A stretch of 64,000 bases of DNA, from NCBI GenBank assembly GCA_052061695.1, contig JBPZEY010000004.1. The stretch is one strand, 5' to 3'. Shown here piece by piece: positions 42,453 to 51,444 of this stretch (position 1 is its first letter; the number at the start of each line of letters is the position of its first letter). Origin of the DNA: Alkalicoccus luteus. Lineage in GTDB: Bacteria > Bacillota > Bacilli > Bacillales > Salisediminibacteriaceae. Both the position numbers and the translations under genes were made by a program. The notes under the pieces were generated by a model, which was given only the letters and a program-made list of their open reading frames with translations, did not search any database and was not told where the DNA came from.

Positions 42453-43301
42453 ATGGAAGGCTTGAAAGCGATACAGCAGAGTCTTGATCTGATTGAGGAA
42501 CTGCTGCCCGGAAAAATCAAATCAGAGGATATTGCTGCAGCTGCCGGTCTGTCTTCGTTTCATTATCAGCGAATGTTTCAAATCCTCACCGGCTTTACGC
42601 TGCAGGAATATATTCGCAATCGCCGGCTGACATTGGCAGCTCAGGAGCTGCAGGCAAGCAGCAGATCGATCACAGAGCTGTCGTGGGACTATGGCTATGA
42701 AACACCGGAGTCGTTTTCCAAAGCATTTAAAACCCTGCACGGCATTCCCCCGTCCAGCGTTCGCGTTCAGTCCCATCCACTAAAGGCGTACCCAAAACTT
42801 TCTTTTCATCTTCAATTGAAAGGAGCGGTTGAATTGGATTACAAAGTTGTCAAACGCGAAAAACAACTGGTTTCTGGAAAGAAAGTTGTCACCTCGCTTC
42901 AGAACGGTCAGCATCACCGCGATATTGCTGCTTTCTGGCGCGAAGCTCACGATGAAGGCTGGATCGATACATTCGATCATCTGGCCGGCGAACTGGGAGT
43001 GCTCGGTATTTGCATGCATACGGAAGGTGATCAGCTCACGTATATGATCGCTGTAGAAGGAGAACATCAGCCGGATTCGAGTTGGACCGTTGCGGAGATC
43101 CCTCCGCATCAGTGGGCCGTTTTCCCTGTTCGAGGTGCCATGCCGCACGCTATGCCACCGGTATGGGAACGTATTTTTGCCGAGTGGTTTCCCGCTACCG
43201 GGTACGAGCACGCTGGCGGCCCTGAGCTGGAAGTATACAGCACAGAGGGAGACCCGTATCAGGAGGATTATGAGAGCGAGATCTGGATTCCAGTAACGTA
43301 A
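42453..43301 (+). CDS. AraC family regulator with GyrI-like effector domain
   Basis: 282-aa regulator of the SoxS/Rob type: two helix-turn-helix motifs at the N-terminus (IKSEDIAAAAGLSSFHYQRMFQ and SITELSWDYGYETPESFSKAF, residues 20-100) and a GyrI-like small-molecule-binding domain (residues 125-282, ending with YEHAGGPELEVYS and YESEIWIPV). AAAGGAGG precedes the ATG. No obvious partner gene; the TetR/MFS pair ends 90 nt upstream on the same strand. Confidence 0.9.
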   Translation: MEGLKAIQQSLDLIEELLPGKIKSEDIAAAAGLSSFHYQRMFQILTGFTLQEYIRNRRLTLAAQELQASSRSITELSWDYGYETPESFSKAFKTLHGIPPSSVRVQSHPLKAYPKLSFHLQLKGAVELDYKVVKREKQLVSGKKVVTSLQNGQHHRDIAAFWREAHDEGWIDTFDHLAGELGVLGICMHTEGDQLTYMIAVEGEHQPDSSWTVAEIPPHQWAVFPVRGAMPHAMPPVWERIFAEWFPATGYEHAGGPELEVYSTEGDPYQEDYESEIWIPVT

Positions 43302-43420
43302 ACTCCAGCGAAGGAGAAGCAAACTCGGGCGCCAATTCGATTTTCTTATACGTGCTTTAGTCGACCCGCGCTCCGCTTCTGTTAAAAAACCCACAGCAGC
43401 TTCCTCACTGCCGTCAAACG

Positions 43421-43461
43421 AAAAGAAGCTTCCGGAATTTTGCCGGAAGCTTCTTTTTTTA
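43421..43461. terminator. Bidirectional terminator
   Basis: AAAAGAAGCTTCCGG (43421-43435) pairs perfectly with CCGGAAGCTTCTTTT (43443-43457), with T runs on both strands, between the AraC-GyrI gene and the convergent methyltransferase. Confidence 0.93.
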
Positions 43462-43489
43462 CACTTGAAGAGCAGTGACCTATCACTGC

Positions 43490-44179
43490 TTAACAAGTAT
43501 CTTCCCTCTTTCTGATACGCAGCAGCACGTTTGCTCCTTTTTGAAATTCATACGATACAGGGATTTCCTCAGCCAGCCATCCTTCCCGCTCCGCAAACTG
43601 TTTCACATCATCCACATAGCGGCTGCGGCGTCCTTTGTAATCGAGCAGTGGAAACATGCGCAGCTCCGAGCTTGTCACACGCAGCATTTCCCGGACAGCC
43701 TGCTCATGAAAGCAATAGTCAAGACGATCCGCGTAGGTGAACAAAAAATGCGCGGAGAGGACAAGGTCAAACGCATCGTCCTCAAACGGCAGCTCCGGCA
43801 GGCGAGCCTGGACGTACCTCTCTGCACGGCGCTCGTAGTCTTCCGTGAACAGTCGCAGCGCTCTTTCCCTGCGCTGTTTAAGTTGAGAGGCATCTTTTAT
43901 GTAGTTCCATACGTATTGATTCGAAGCTCCCTGGATCAAAGCTGCAGCACGGTCAATATCCTGAGATCCCTTTTCGTACAGCACTCCAGCCGGAAACCGA
44001 TAGGCAAGGTCCACTGCCGTGACGTCAGCTGCTGCCTCTGCTGTAAACGAGCACGCTCCCGCCGGACAGTCGAGAATCCTTTTGCCCTGGAGATCCCTCT
44101 CCTCCAGCTGAAAAAACGCCTTATATTCCTCCATCGTTCTGCCGATAAAGACGATGTTTTCCAGATCCGTCCCATTCAT
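43490..44179 (-). CDS. Class I SAM-dependent methyltransferase-like protein
   Basis: 229-aa soluble protein. A degenerate SAM motif I is seen in RILDCPAGACSFTAEAA, the acidic strand-2 residue in AVDLAYRFP, and a DDAFDLVLSAHFLFTYADRL segment as post-motif. The C-terminal SELRMFPLLDYKGRRS and YEFQKGANVLLRI resemble a group of Bacillus proteins annotated simply as methyltransferases. Substrate unknown. ATG 44179 has AGAGGTGA upstream; the frame extends 12 codons more. Confidence 0.8.
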   Translation of the reverse strand: MNGTDLENIVFIGRTMEEYKAFFQLEERDLQGKRILDCPAGACSFTAEAAADVTAVDLAYRFPAGVLYEKGSQDIDRAAALIQGASNQYVWNYIKDASQLKQRRERALRLFTEDYERRAERYVQARLPELPFEDDAFDLVLSAHFLFTYADRLDYCFHEQAVREMLRVTSSELRMFPLLDYKGRRSRYVDDVKQFAEREGWLAEEIPVSYEFQKGANVLLRIRKREDTC

Positions 44180-44248
44180 ATCGTTCACCTCTGCACAATA
44201 CTTCTTGCAGATCATATTACTAGATACTAAGAACAGATTCCAACCTTT

Positions 44249-45160
44249 TTATTCCGCTGCCGGCTGTTTTGATGACGAAACCGGTACGGTGACCGGCTTT
44301 CTTTCCATGGAAGCATATGAATACAACAGACACCCTGCAATGACAATGGCGGTGCCGCCAAGCTGAAGCAAAGCCGGCTGTTCACCAAGCAGAATAAAGG
44401 CCAGTAGGACAGTAAAGACCGGATTTAAATTCATGAACAAGCCTGCTGTCGAAGCACCCAGATGCTTCACTCCGGTTCCCCAGAACACCATGCATAAAAT
44501 GGTAGCGATCAGGCTGATATAAAGCACCGCCCCGACAAAATAACTGTCCGCGCCGTGAATCGCGAAAGAAGCTCCTTCCACCGGCAGCAGAATGCCCACG
44601 CCGATGATCCCTGAGTATAAAACGGACATCATCGGGCTTACATAGGAAGTCGCCCAGCGGCTGCAAATGGAATAAATCCCGAATACGCCAACGGCAGCGA
44701 GCATCCACAAATCTCCGCTCTGCACTCCCTGCACGCCTCCTCCGCTCCCGCTTGTTATCACGAGACACGCACCGGCAAAGGAAACGATCATTGCGCCTGC
44801 CTGGATAAGAGTAATGCGCTCCTTCAGCAGTAAAACCGCACAAATGGCTATCGAAAACGTGTTTAACGTGGATATCACCCCCACGTTCGAGGCTGTCGTA
44901 TTGGCGAGCGCTAAAAACTGCAGCAGGTTGAACAGGACGACACCCGTTACCCCCATTAGAAATAGCGGCAGGAGAGCTGCTTTCGGCGGCAGCAGCTGAC
45001 GCTCTTTCCACCAGACCAGCGGCAGCAAAACCATCACGGCAAGCGCATAACGGAGCAGGGTCAGTGCTCCTGGAGATGCATAGGCGGTCAGTTCCTTGCC
45101 AATGACAAAATTGCCCGCCCAGAAAAAGCTCGCAAACACGAGCAGCAGCACGTACTTCAT
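44249..45160 (-). CDS. EamA/DMT family transporter
   Basis: 303-aa inner-membrane exporter with ten predicted segments in two EamA repeats (FASFFWAGNFVIGKELTAYASP; then MSVLYSGIIGVGILLP and FMNLNPVFTVLLAFILLGEQP). ATG 45160 chosen by the upstream GAGGGGA and family alignment. Divergent from an Lrp/AsnC gene 174 nt away; such pairs often export the amino acid that the Lrp-type regulator senses, but the substrate is not known here. Confidence 0.9.
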   Translation of the reverse strand: MKYVLLLVFASFFWAGNFVIGKELTAYASPGALTLLRYALAVMVLLPLVWWKERQLLPPKAALLPLFLMGVTGVVLFNLLQFLALANTTASNVGVISTLNTFSIAICAVLLLKERITLIQAGAMIVSFAGACLVITSGSGGGVQGVQSGDLWMLAAVGVFGIYSICSRWATSYVSPMMSVLYSGIIGVGILLPVEGASFAIHGADSYFVGAVLYISLIATILCMVFWGTGVKHLGASTAGLFMNLNPVFTVLLAFILLGEQPALLQLGGTAIVIAGCLLYSYASMERKPVTVPVSSSKQPAAE

Positions 45161-45283
45161 CCTCCATTCCCCTCTCTGAATCATCTGCTGCAAGCGTAGC
45201 ATTATTTATTAATAATTTTGTCGTTAAGATAAATTACGATATAATTATCAATAAATTTATTATTTTACTTAATATAATTCTGT

Positions 45284-45299
45284 TCAATCAATTGATTGA
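45284..45299. promoter_or_regulatory. Lrp-type operator candidate
   Basis: TCAATCAATTGATTGA, a perfect 16-bp palindrome 35 nt upstream of the Lrp/AsnC start, in very AT-rich DNA between the divergent regulator and exporter genes. Confidence 0.6.
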
Positions 45300-45334
45300 G
45301 GCAGATGAATGAAGTTTTGAAAGGGGAATGTACC

Positions 45335-45784
45335 ATGGATCAGACGGACTTGCACATATTGGAGATTTTGCAGAAGGATGCCCGCATCAGTAATATAGAG
45401 CTTGCTAAACGAATCAATTTGTCACCGCCGGCAGCGTTAAGCCGTGTACGCAAATTGGAGGAGGAACAGATCATCGAGCGCTCTACGATCATTCTGAACG
45501 CTGAAAAGCTTGGCTATGACCTGCTCTGCTTCGTATTTATGAGCACGAACCTGCATCAGACGGATGAATTGACCGCGTTGGAGACCCAGCTGGCCCGAAT
45601 GCCGGAAGTACTTGAATGCTGCTGCCTGACGGGGGAATATGACTATTTGCTGAAAGTCGTGATCCGCAACCGGCGCGAACTGGAAACGTTCGTCAGACGA
45701 CTTAATGAACTGGGCGGCACGAGAATACAGACAAGTTTATCGCTGAGACGGATTAAAGATACGACTAGTCTGCCGCTGCGCTGA
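45335..45784 (+). CDS. Lrp/AsnC family transcriptional regulator
   Basis: 149-aa feast/famine regulator: an N-terminal helix-turn-helix (LHILEILQKDARISNIELAKRINLSPPAALSRVRKLEEEQII) and a C-terminal RAM ligand-binding domain (CCLTGEYDYLLKVVIRNRRELETFV). ATG 45335 was chosen because AAAGGGGA precedes it and it starts at the family N-terminus MDQTDLHIL. Divergent from the EamA exporter, its likely target. The ligand is probably an amino acid (family knowledge). Confidence 0.92.
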   Translation: MDQTDLHILEILQKDARISNIELAKRINLSPPAALSRVRKLEEEQIIERSTIILNAEKLGYDLLCFVFMSTNLHQTDELTALETQLARMPEVLECCCLTGEYDYLLKVVIRNRRELETFVRRLNELGGTRIQTSLSLRRIKDTTSLPLR

Positions 45785-45799
45785 CAGCCGTCTGAACAG

Positions 45800-46678
45800 C
45801 TACAGAAAGCGCTCCATCATCACCATGTCCCGCCCCCGGATTCCATTTTCGTAAAACGGCTCCGGGTAATGGTCAAAATAAGCCCGGCGGATATCATACA
45901 TCCGAAAGCCTGCCCGTTGATAAAAAGCCAGGTTGCCGATACTGGAGTTTGCAGTGCCGACGATCAGTCGGGAGATGCCGAGTCTGCTGCAATATGCGGC
46001 CGCCTGCTCAAGCGTTTCCCGTCCAAAGCCTTTCCCCCGATATGCCGGACGAAGCGCCATGTTTACTATTTCCATCGACTCTTCGGCTGATGGCACGAGC
46101 AGCAGCACACCGGCAGTATCACCATCTACGTCCAGTCGGAACAGCGTCCCCGTATGTAAATACGCTTCCACTGCTTCCCTGCTTTCATCAGCCATCAGCA
46201 GGTCATCCATATACGCTTCCCTGCTTTCTGTCTCTTCCACCACGCGGACGGCAGATTCTGTCTCTGGAAAGGTCATGTGCGGCTTCGACTCTTTATAATA
46301 GGCCAGACGTTCCTGCAGCGAGCCGGTGTGAAACTCAAGCTTGTGTCCGTCTGGATCTTCTACGTATAAAGAAGCTTTGTCACGTTCGGATCTGACGCGT
46401 CCTTCCAGCGGCTTCTGGCCCATCTGCTTGAGTCTCGCACGGATGACGGCGAGGTCTTCATTGTCCGCCGAAAAAGCAGTGTGCGTGTAGGAGCTGCGTA
46501 GGCCGCCGCGGTCGACGGTTTTTTCTTCATTCAGTGCAATCCATACACCTCCTCCAGTCAAATAAGCCGTTGTTCGTCCGACAGCGTGCACGTCAGCAGC
46601 TAATAATGCTTTGTAAAACGCGAGGGAGACTTGCAAGTTCTGGACAGAGTAACAAAGATGATTGATGCCTTTTATCAT
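45800..46678 (-). CDS. FosB-like thiol transferase fused to GNAT acetyltransferase
   Basis: 292-aa two-domain protein. Residues 1-138 match FosB, the Mn/Mg-dependent bacillithiol (or cysteine) transferase that opens fosfomycin: MIKGINHLCYSV, SYTHTAFS, DPDGHKLEFHTGSLQERLAYY and KPHMTF. The metal ligands are in the FosB places, His7, His66 and Glu115, and Cys9 is kept. Residues about 150-292 form a GNAT N-acetyltransferase with the acetyl-CoA loop RPAYRGKGFG and NLAFYQRAGFRMYD. FosB proteins normally end near residue 138, so the fusion is unusual. AAAGGAG precedes the ATG. Divergent from the homocysteine methyltransferase gene. Confidence 0.9.
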   Translation of the reverse strand: MIKGINHLCYSVQNLQVSLAFYKALLAADVHAVGRTTAYLTGGGVWIALNEEKTVDRGGLRSSYTHTAFSADNEDLAVIRARLKQMGQKPLEGRVRSERDKASLYVEDPDGHKLEFHTGSLQERLAYYKESKPHMTFPETESAVRVVEETESREAYMDDLLMADESREAVEAYLHTGTLFRLDVDGDTAGVLLLVPSAEESMEIVNMALRPAYRGKGFGRETLEQAAAYCSRLGISRLIVGTANSSIGNLAFYQRAGFRMYDIRRAYFDHYPEPFYENGIRGRDMVMMERFL

Positions 46679-46769
46679 GATTACAGGCTCCTTTCTTCCC
46701 TGCGAGGCAGGAATCTGAATGTTTTTAGCGAATGATTATCAGCAGATAATAAATCTGGAGGGAATCACG

Positions 46770-47714
46770 ATGATCAAATCTATTATACAAAAAAACGGGT
46801 TCGTCATTTTAGACGGAGCCCTGGCTACAGAGCTGGAGAAAGCCGGGTGTGATTTGAATCACCGGCTCTGGTCGGCCAAGATACTTGCAGAAGACCCCGA
46901 CAGGATCAAACGCGTGCACCAGCTATACTTTGAAGCTGGCGCTGACTGTGCGATCACCTCCAGCTACCAGGCCGTACCTGACGGCTTTTTGCAGGCCGGT
47001 TTTTCTTCGGAAACTGCAAAATCATTGATTCAACTCACATTTTCGCTTGCTGTCAATGCCCGTGATTCGTTCTGGGAGTCCTATTCCGGCACGGACCGTC
47101 CGAAGCCGTTTGTTGCTGCCTCTATCGGTCCCTATGGTGCTTACCTCGCAGATGGCTCTGAATATCGCGGCGGTTATTCACTCACCAAAGAAGAGCTGAT
47201 TGCTTTTCACCGCCCGCGCGTAGAGCTGCTCGTCGAAGCAGGAGCCGATTTTTTTGCCTGTGAAACGCTCCCCTCGCTTTTGGAAGCCGAAGCACTCGTT
47301 GACCTGCTCACAGAATATCCCGGTGTCAGCGCCTGGTTCAGCTTCAGCTGCAAAGACGGTGCACATATCAGCGACGGTACCCCGATTGAGTCATGCGCAG
47401 CCATGCTCGATCATGCTGATGTCGCTGCGGCTGTCGGCATCAACTGTACCCCGCTGCACTATGCAGAGGAACTCGTGCAGCGCCTCAGCAGTAAAACCGA
47501 CAAGCCGGTTATCGTCTATCCAAATTCCGGCGAAATATACGATGCTTCCACTAATCAGTGGCACGGCGACTCTTCCGTCGATTCATTTCAGGCGCATGCT
47601 GAAACCTGGGCCGATCACGGCGCTGGCTTGATCGGCGGCTGCTGCCGGACTGGTCCTGATGAAATTCGTCAGCTTACAGCTCTGCGCTGCCGGATAAAGG
47701 AAGGGTTGGCGTAG
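46770..47714 (+). CDS. mmuM: Homocysteine S-methyltransferase
   Basis: 314-aa zinc enzyme that makes methionine from homocysteine with S-methylmethionine (or SAM) as methyl donor. Recognised by ILDGALATELEKAGCDL, GADCAITSSYQA, SIGPYGAYLADGSEYRG, and the zinc cysteines in GINCTPLHY and GGCCRTGPDEI. ATG 46770 has GGAGGG 7 nt upstream. The S-methylmethionine permease gene often linked to mmuM/ybgG is not here. It complements MetE in methionine supply. Confidence 0.93.
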   Translation: MIKSIIQKNGFVILDGALATELEKAGCDLNHRLWSAKILAEDPDRIKRVHQLYFEAGADCAITSSYQAVPDGFLQAGFSSETAKSLIQLTFSLAVNARDSFWESYSGTDRPKPFVAASIGPYGAYLADGSEYRGGYSLTKEELIAFHRPRVELLVEAGADFFACETLPSLLEAEALVDLLTEYPGVSAWFSFSCKDGAHISDGTPIESCAAMLDHADVAAAVGINCTPLHYAEELVQRLSSKTDKPVIVYPNSGEIYDASTNQWHGDSSVDSFQAHAETWADHGAGLIGGCCRTGPDEIRQLTALRCRIKEGLA

Positions 47715-47804
47715 GCCCTCCGTTGCAAAAGCGGTTTATTTCTGTTTTCAGTTGCTTTTTTATCCCGGCGTTCGTTAGTATGCAAAAAAAGAGGAGGCGG
47801 CTTT

Positions 47805-48656
47805 ATGAAAAAAGCAGTGTTGCTCACAGGGTGTTTGCTTGCTGCAGTGGGGTGTGCCAATGACGATGAACTGAATAATGCCGGTGCAGAGGAACAGGAT
47901 GTACTGGAAGAAACAAACGAGCAGGAGGCTGAGGAAGAGCCGGAGGACGAGGAAAATACGGACCAGGTCAATGAAGACGAGGCAGACAGCGTGACAAATG
48001 AGACGGATGCAGCAGACAGTGATTTCATGTCAGACGCGGAAGCAGCGTATGAGTCGCTCGAATCCTACACGTCGGAAACCGCCCTTGATATTATCGTCAA
48101 TCAGGATGGAGCCACCGTTGATCAGGACACCCTCCTCATGTATAACACGATTGTCCGTGAAGATCCGCCTCATATTCTAGTGGAAGTTGAAGACATGGGT
48201 GTACGCTACTATCACAGCTATACGGTCGATAACAAGGTTTACTTTCATGACGGCGCCAGCTGGATGGAGGACTTGAGCGGTTACGGCCCTGATGAACTCT
48301 CCTACACCGAATACGACAACCTGTGGGAAATTTTAGAGCGAAACGAACGGCTGTTTACCGTCAGTCCCTCTGAAGAGACGGTGGAAATCAGCTACTTCGG
48401 TCAGGATTCTCAAATCTACAATGCATTCCGCAGCTTGTTTGAGCTTGATTTTTACGGCGTGGACACGGCTTCAGTTGAAAATGATGTCCGCTACTTGTTT
48501 AACGAAGAAGCTCTGCTTGAAGAAGTATTTTACGAAGCAAAAGCCGCTAATCATTCAACGAACGAAGAAGTTATTCTCCGTATTCATATTCGTTACGATG
48601 ACTTGAACGATGCAGGTGATCTGGGAACGCCGGAAGGCATGGATGACCTGCTTTAA
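47805..48656 (+). CDS. Acidic lipoprotein, DUF6612-like
   Basis: 283-aa membrane-anchored lipoprotein. Signal MKKAVLLTGCLLAAVGC with the lipidated Cys at position 17, then about 50 residues of Glu/Asp-rich linker, then a domain starting AEAAYESLESYTSETALDI that resembles the body of the exported protein at 31521-32414. The pattern of YYHSYTVDNKVYFHDGASW fits LolA/LppX-like folds. Function unknown; perhaps carries a hydrophobic ligand or senses the envelope. GAGGAGG precedes the ATG. Confidence 0.82.
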   Translation: MKKAVLLTGCLLAAVGCANDDELNNAGAEEQDVLEETNEQEAEEEPEDEENTDQVNEDEADSVTNETDAADSDFMSDAEAAYESLESYTSETALDIIVNQDGATVDQDTLLMYNTIVREDPPHILVEVEDMGVRYYHSYTVDNKVYFHDGASWMEDLSGYGPDELSYTEYDNLWEILERNERLFTVSPSEETVEISYFGQDSQIYNAFRSLFELDFYGVDTASVENDVRYLFNEEALLEEVFYEAKAANHSTNEEVILRIHIRYDDLNDAGDLGTPEGMDDLL

Positions 48657-48767
48657 GACGCCATACTGGGATTCTCTTCCGGTTGCACGATCTTCTGAGT
48701 CTGCTATACTACGTTGCGGGACTTCCCTCCCACAAATACGTGAACCATCAAAGAGAGGAGAATCATC

Positions 48768-49796
48768 ATGAAGAAGTACTACCTCACCGCAGCAGCAGCG
48801 ATTTTTCTCGCGGGATGCGGAGCGGAGTCTGACAACGAAGCAGACAACAGCAATAACACAGAGCCAAATGAGGCAGCCGAAGACACTAACGAGGCCGCAG
48901 ATGAAAATGAGGAACCGGAAGAAGCCGATCTCAATGAAGAGGCTTCCGAAGAAGACGCAAGCGATGCAGATGTAATCGCCCACCGCGGCGCAAGCGGCCA
49001 TGCTCCTGAACAGACGATGCCGGCTTTGGAAAAAGCCATTGAAATGGATGCAGATTGGCTGGAGCTTGATATTCAGATGACGGCTGATGGCGTACTAGTA
49101 GCATTTCATGACGATGAAATTGACCGTACGACGGACGGAGAAGGTGAAATCGGCGACCATACATTAGAAGAACTGAAAGAGCTCGATGCAGGCTCCTGGT
49201 TCAACGAAGAATACACGGACCGTGCTGACGAAAGCTTTGAAGGTGCCGAAATTCTGACTCTGGAAGAGATCTTCGAGGAGTTTGGCGAAGATGAAAACTA
49301 CTACCTGGAAACGAAATCAACGTATTTGAACGAAGACATGGAAGAGCCAATGGTCGAGCTGATTGAAGAATTCGGCTTCGATGAAGCGGGCAACGTTATA
49401 ATCCAGTCCTTCCATCAGGACAGCCTTCAGACGATCCATGACTTGAATGATTCAATTCCCCTCGTCCAGCTTCTCTGGTGGGAAGTGGATGAAGAAACCG
49501 GTGAGCTGGAAGAATGGCTGGATATCACACCAGCTCCGGACGAAATGACGGAAGAAGACTTTGCTGAAATCGCCGAGTATGCAATTGGTATCGGGCCTCA
49601 CCTTGAGTACTATGACGGCACGGAAGTCATTGATGAAACGTTCGTTCAGACAGTCCGTGATGAAGGCTTTGAGGTTCATGTGTACACGATTAATGAAGAA
49701 GAAGACATGCACCGTTTGCTCGACTGGGGTGTAACCGGGCTTTTCACAGACTTTCCAGACCGCATGCAGAACGTACTTGACGAACGAAGCGAGTAA
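48768..49796 (+). CDS. glpQ: Glycerophosphodiester phosphodiesterase lipoprotein
   Basis: 342-aa extracytoplasmic enzyme releasing glycerol-3-phosphate from glycerophosphodiesters, possibly from teichoic acid. Lipobox in AAAAIFLAGCG, an acidic linker, then a GDPD barrel with HRGASGHAPEQTMPALEKAI, the metal-binding ELDIQMTADGVLVAFHDDEIDRTT, and EILTLEEIFEEF. Strongly acidic surface. AGAGGAG precedes the ATG. The FAD dehydrogenase gene 470 nt further on could use its product. Confidence 0.93.
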   Translation: MKKYYLTAAAAIFLAGCGAESDNEADNSNNTEPNEAAEDTNEAADENEEPEEADLNEEASEEDASDADVIAHRGASGHAPEQTMPALEKAIEMDADWLELDIQMTADGVLVAFHDDEIDRTTDGEGEIGDHTLEELKELDAGSWFNEEYTDRADESFEGAEILTLEEIFEEFGEDENYYLETKSTYLNEDMEEPMVELIEEFGFDEAGNVIIQSFHQDSLQTIHDLNDSIPLVQLLWWEVDEETGELEEWLDITPAPDEMTEEDFAEIAEYAIGIGPHLEYYDGTEVIDETFVQTVRDEGFEVHVYTINEEEDMHRLLDWGVTGLFTDFPDRMQNVLDERSE

Positions 49797-49848
49797 CAAT
49801 GTCTGGTGATCTGTAAGAAGACAGACTTTACGTAAGTCGTACCTTTCC

Positions 49849-49882
49849 CGGCAGCCGTTAACAACCGGCTGCCGGTTTTTTC
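49849..49882 (+). terminator. Terminator of glpQ
   Basis: CCGGCAGCCG (49849-49858) pairs perfectly with CGGCTGCCGG (49867-49876), followed by TTTTTTC. Confidence 0.93.
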
Positions 49883-50268
49883 ATTACTTGTAGCGCCTTA
49901 TCATTCGAGGTTCCGCGTGAACTATTCTCGTTTGTCCTTCTGATTCGAATTTGGAGAGTGCTGACTTCTTCGAAACGGATACTCACCTTTACCTCTTTAA
50001 CTGTTTTTTCGCTTCTCCGCAAACAGCCTGGGTTTCTTTTTTCCACTCTGACGCTCTTCGCGCTAAACATTTTCCTTTACCAAAGCTTCTTCTAATCGCT
50101 ATTCCATAAACGACCTTTTCCACTCTGCTCCAGTCCTCTGAGCCTTTTGATACCAAGCTTAGTATATCAGGCAGATCAGTTGTCCGCCCGGTTTCAACAG
50201 CTATATGATACATATATACCGTTGTCTGTGTAAGCTGCGAATGATCCTTTAGAAAAGGACTGAGACAG
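49883..50268. other. Intergenic region without recognised gene
   Basis: 386 nt between glpQ and the FAD oxidoreductase gene. Two minus-strand frames of about 70 codons exist but lack a good ribosome site and family-like sequence. The only internal structure noticed is the octamer CCACTCTG at 50043 and again at 50120. AAAAGGAC lies 10 nt before the next ATG. Confidence 0.4.
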
Positions 50269-51399
50269 ATGATTGACTTTTTAATTATCGGCGGCGGAGT
50301 CGTCGGCTCGGCTCTCGTCCGCGAGCTTTCTCACTACCAAGGACGGACGGTTCTGCTGGAAAAGGGCCGGATGCTGTCCGGTGTGCAGTCGACACACAAC
50401 AGCGCGCTCGTTCATCCGCCTGCAATGATGCCCCCGTCAAAAGGAAAACTAAAAGCTGAACTCGGACGGCACGGCAGCCGGATTCATCTGACGCTGGCGG
50501 ACCGCTTTGACGTCCCTGTGTTTCAGAACGGTGCAATTGTTACCGCACGAACCGATGACGAAATCGAAGCGCTAACCGCTCTGAAGCAGCAGAGTGAAAA
50601 AGAATCGATTCATACGCTGACCATGCTGAGCCGGGAAGCAATGCTGGAACGGGAACCAAACCTTAACCCCGAGTTAAAGGGTGGACTTTACATGCCGGAA
50701 GCGATGAGTGCCGATACCGCGCTGCTAACTGAGCGTCTCGCTGCAAATGCGCGGCGCAATGGTGCCGAAATTCATACCGGCACGGAAGTTGCCGACCTGC
50801 GCAGCTCCGGAAGCGGCTTCGAGGTGGAAACGACGTCCGGCCGCATCTTTCAAAGCCGGTTTGTGATTAATGCCGCCGGTGCTGCTTCTGCTGAAATTGC
50901 AGCCATGATTGAAGACCATGTTCCGTTTCAGACTGTACCGCGGCGCGGAGAGTATATGGTGCTTAGCAGACAGGCGTCCGGGTATATAAACCATATTATT
51001 TATCCGCCCCCGACAAGCAAAACGAAAGGGGTGCTGATCATTCCTCAGCCGGATGGGACGATCCGCCTCGGGCCGACTGATACAAAGCAGGACAGCTTTC
51101 AGCACGCTCTTCCGACTAAAGAGGGGATGGAACAGATCCGTTCCGAAATTGATCAGCTTGCGGCTGGTGTTCCATATGAGCTGACGGAACGCTTGTATGC
51201 AGGGATCCGCTCCAGTATCACAGATCCGGACTTTTATATTCGTCCGTCGGAAACACACCAGCGCCTGATACATCTTGCAGGACTCGATTCGCCCGGTGTC
51301 ACTGCTTCTCCTGCTGTAGCGTCCTACGTGCTGCATGAAATCATCCGCAGAATCGAACCGGTCCACCGGAAAATGAATCCGGATCTGTTTGGCTATTAA
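50269..51399 (+). CDS. FAD-dependent oxidoreductase, GlpA/LhgO-like
   Basis: 376-aa flavoprotein of the D-amino-acid oxidase fold. FAD-binding GGGVVGSALVRELSHY at the N-terminus, the substrate-side SGVQSTHNSALVHPP, and FVINAAGAASAEIA. It ends with HLAGLDSPGVTASPAVASYV, as in glycerol-3-phosphate dehydrogenase (GlpA N-terminal part) and 2-hydroxyglutarate oxidases. It lacks the C-terminal BFD [2Fe-2S] domain of full GlpA. With glpQ upstream, oxidation of glycerol-3-phosphate is a reasonable guess, but 2-hydroxyacids are possible. Confidence 0.85.
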   Translation: MIDFLIIGGGVVGSALVRELSHYQGRTVLLEKGRMLSGVQSTHNSALVHPPAMMPPSKGKLKAELGRHGSRIHLTLADRFDVPVFQNGAIVTARTDDEIEALTALKQQSEKESIHTLTMLSREAMLEREPNLNPELKGGLYMPEAMSADTALLTERLAANARRNGAEIHTGTEVADLRSSGSGFEVETTSGRIFQSRFVINAAGAASAEIAAMIEDHVPFQTVPRRGEYMVLSRQASGYINHIIYPPPTSKTKGVLIIPQPDGTIRLGPTDTKQDSFQHALPTKEGMEQIRSEIDQLAAGVPYELTERLYAGIRSSITDPDFYIRPSETHQRLIHLAGLDSPGVTASPAVASYVLHEIIRRIEPVHRKMNPDLFGY

Positions 51400-51408
51400 T
51401 TTTTTCAC

Positions 51409-51444
51409 AAGCTTCAGTTCAGCTTTCATGGCTGGCTGAAGCTT
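51409..51444 (+). terminator. Probable terminator after FAD oxidoreductase
   Basis: AAGCTTCAG (51409-51417) pairs with CTGAAGCTT (51436-51444), extended by TTCAGC/GCTGG; the T tail is short (ATTTAC). Confidence 0.6.

Noticed and set aside
46734..46748. GAATGATTATCA resembling a Fur box before mmuM
   Set aside because: Only about 12 of 15 positions fit and the left half-site is poor; mmuM has no link to iron.
49858..50213. Two overlapping minus-strand frames rich in Lys/Arg/Glu
   Set aside because: Different frames of the same stretch, no ribosome site; one runs into the glpQ terminator.
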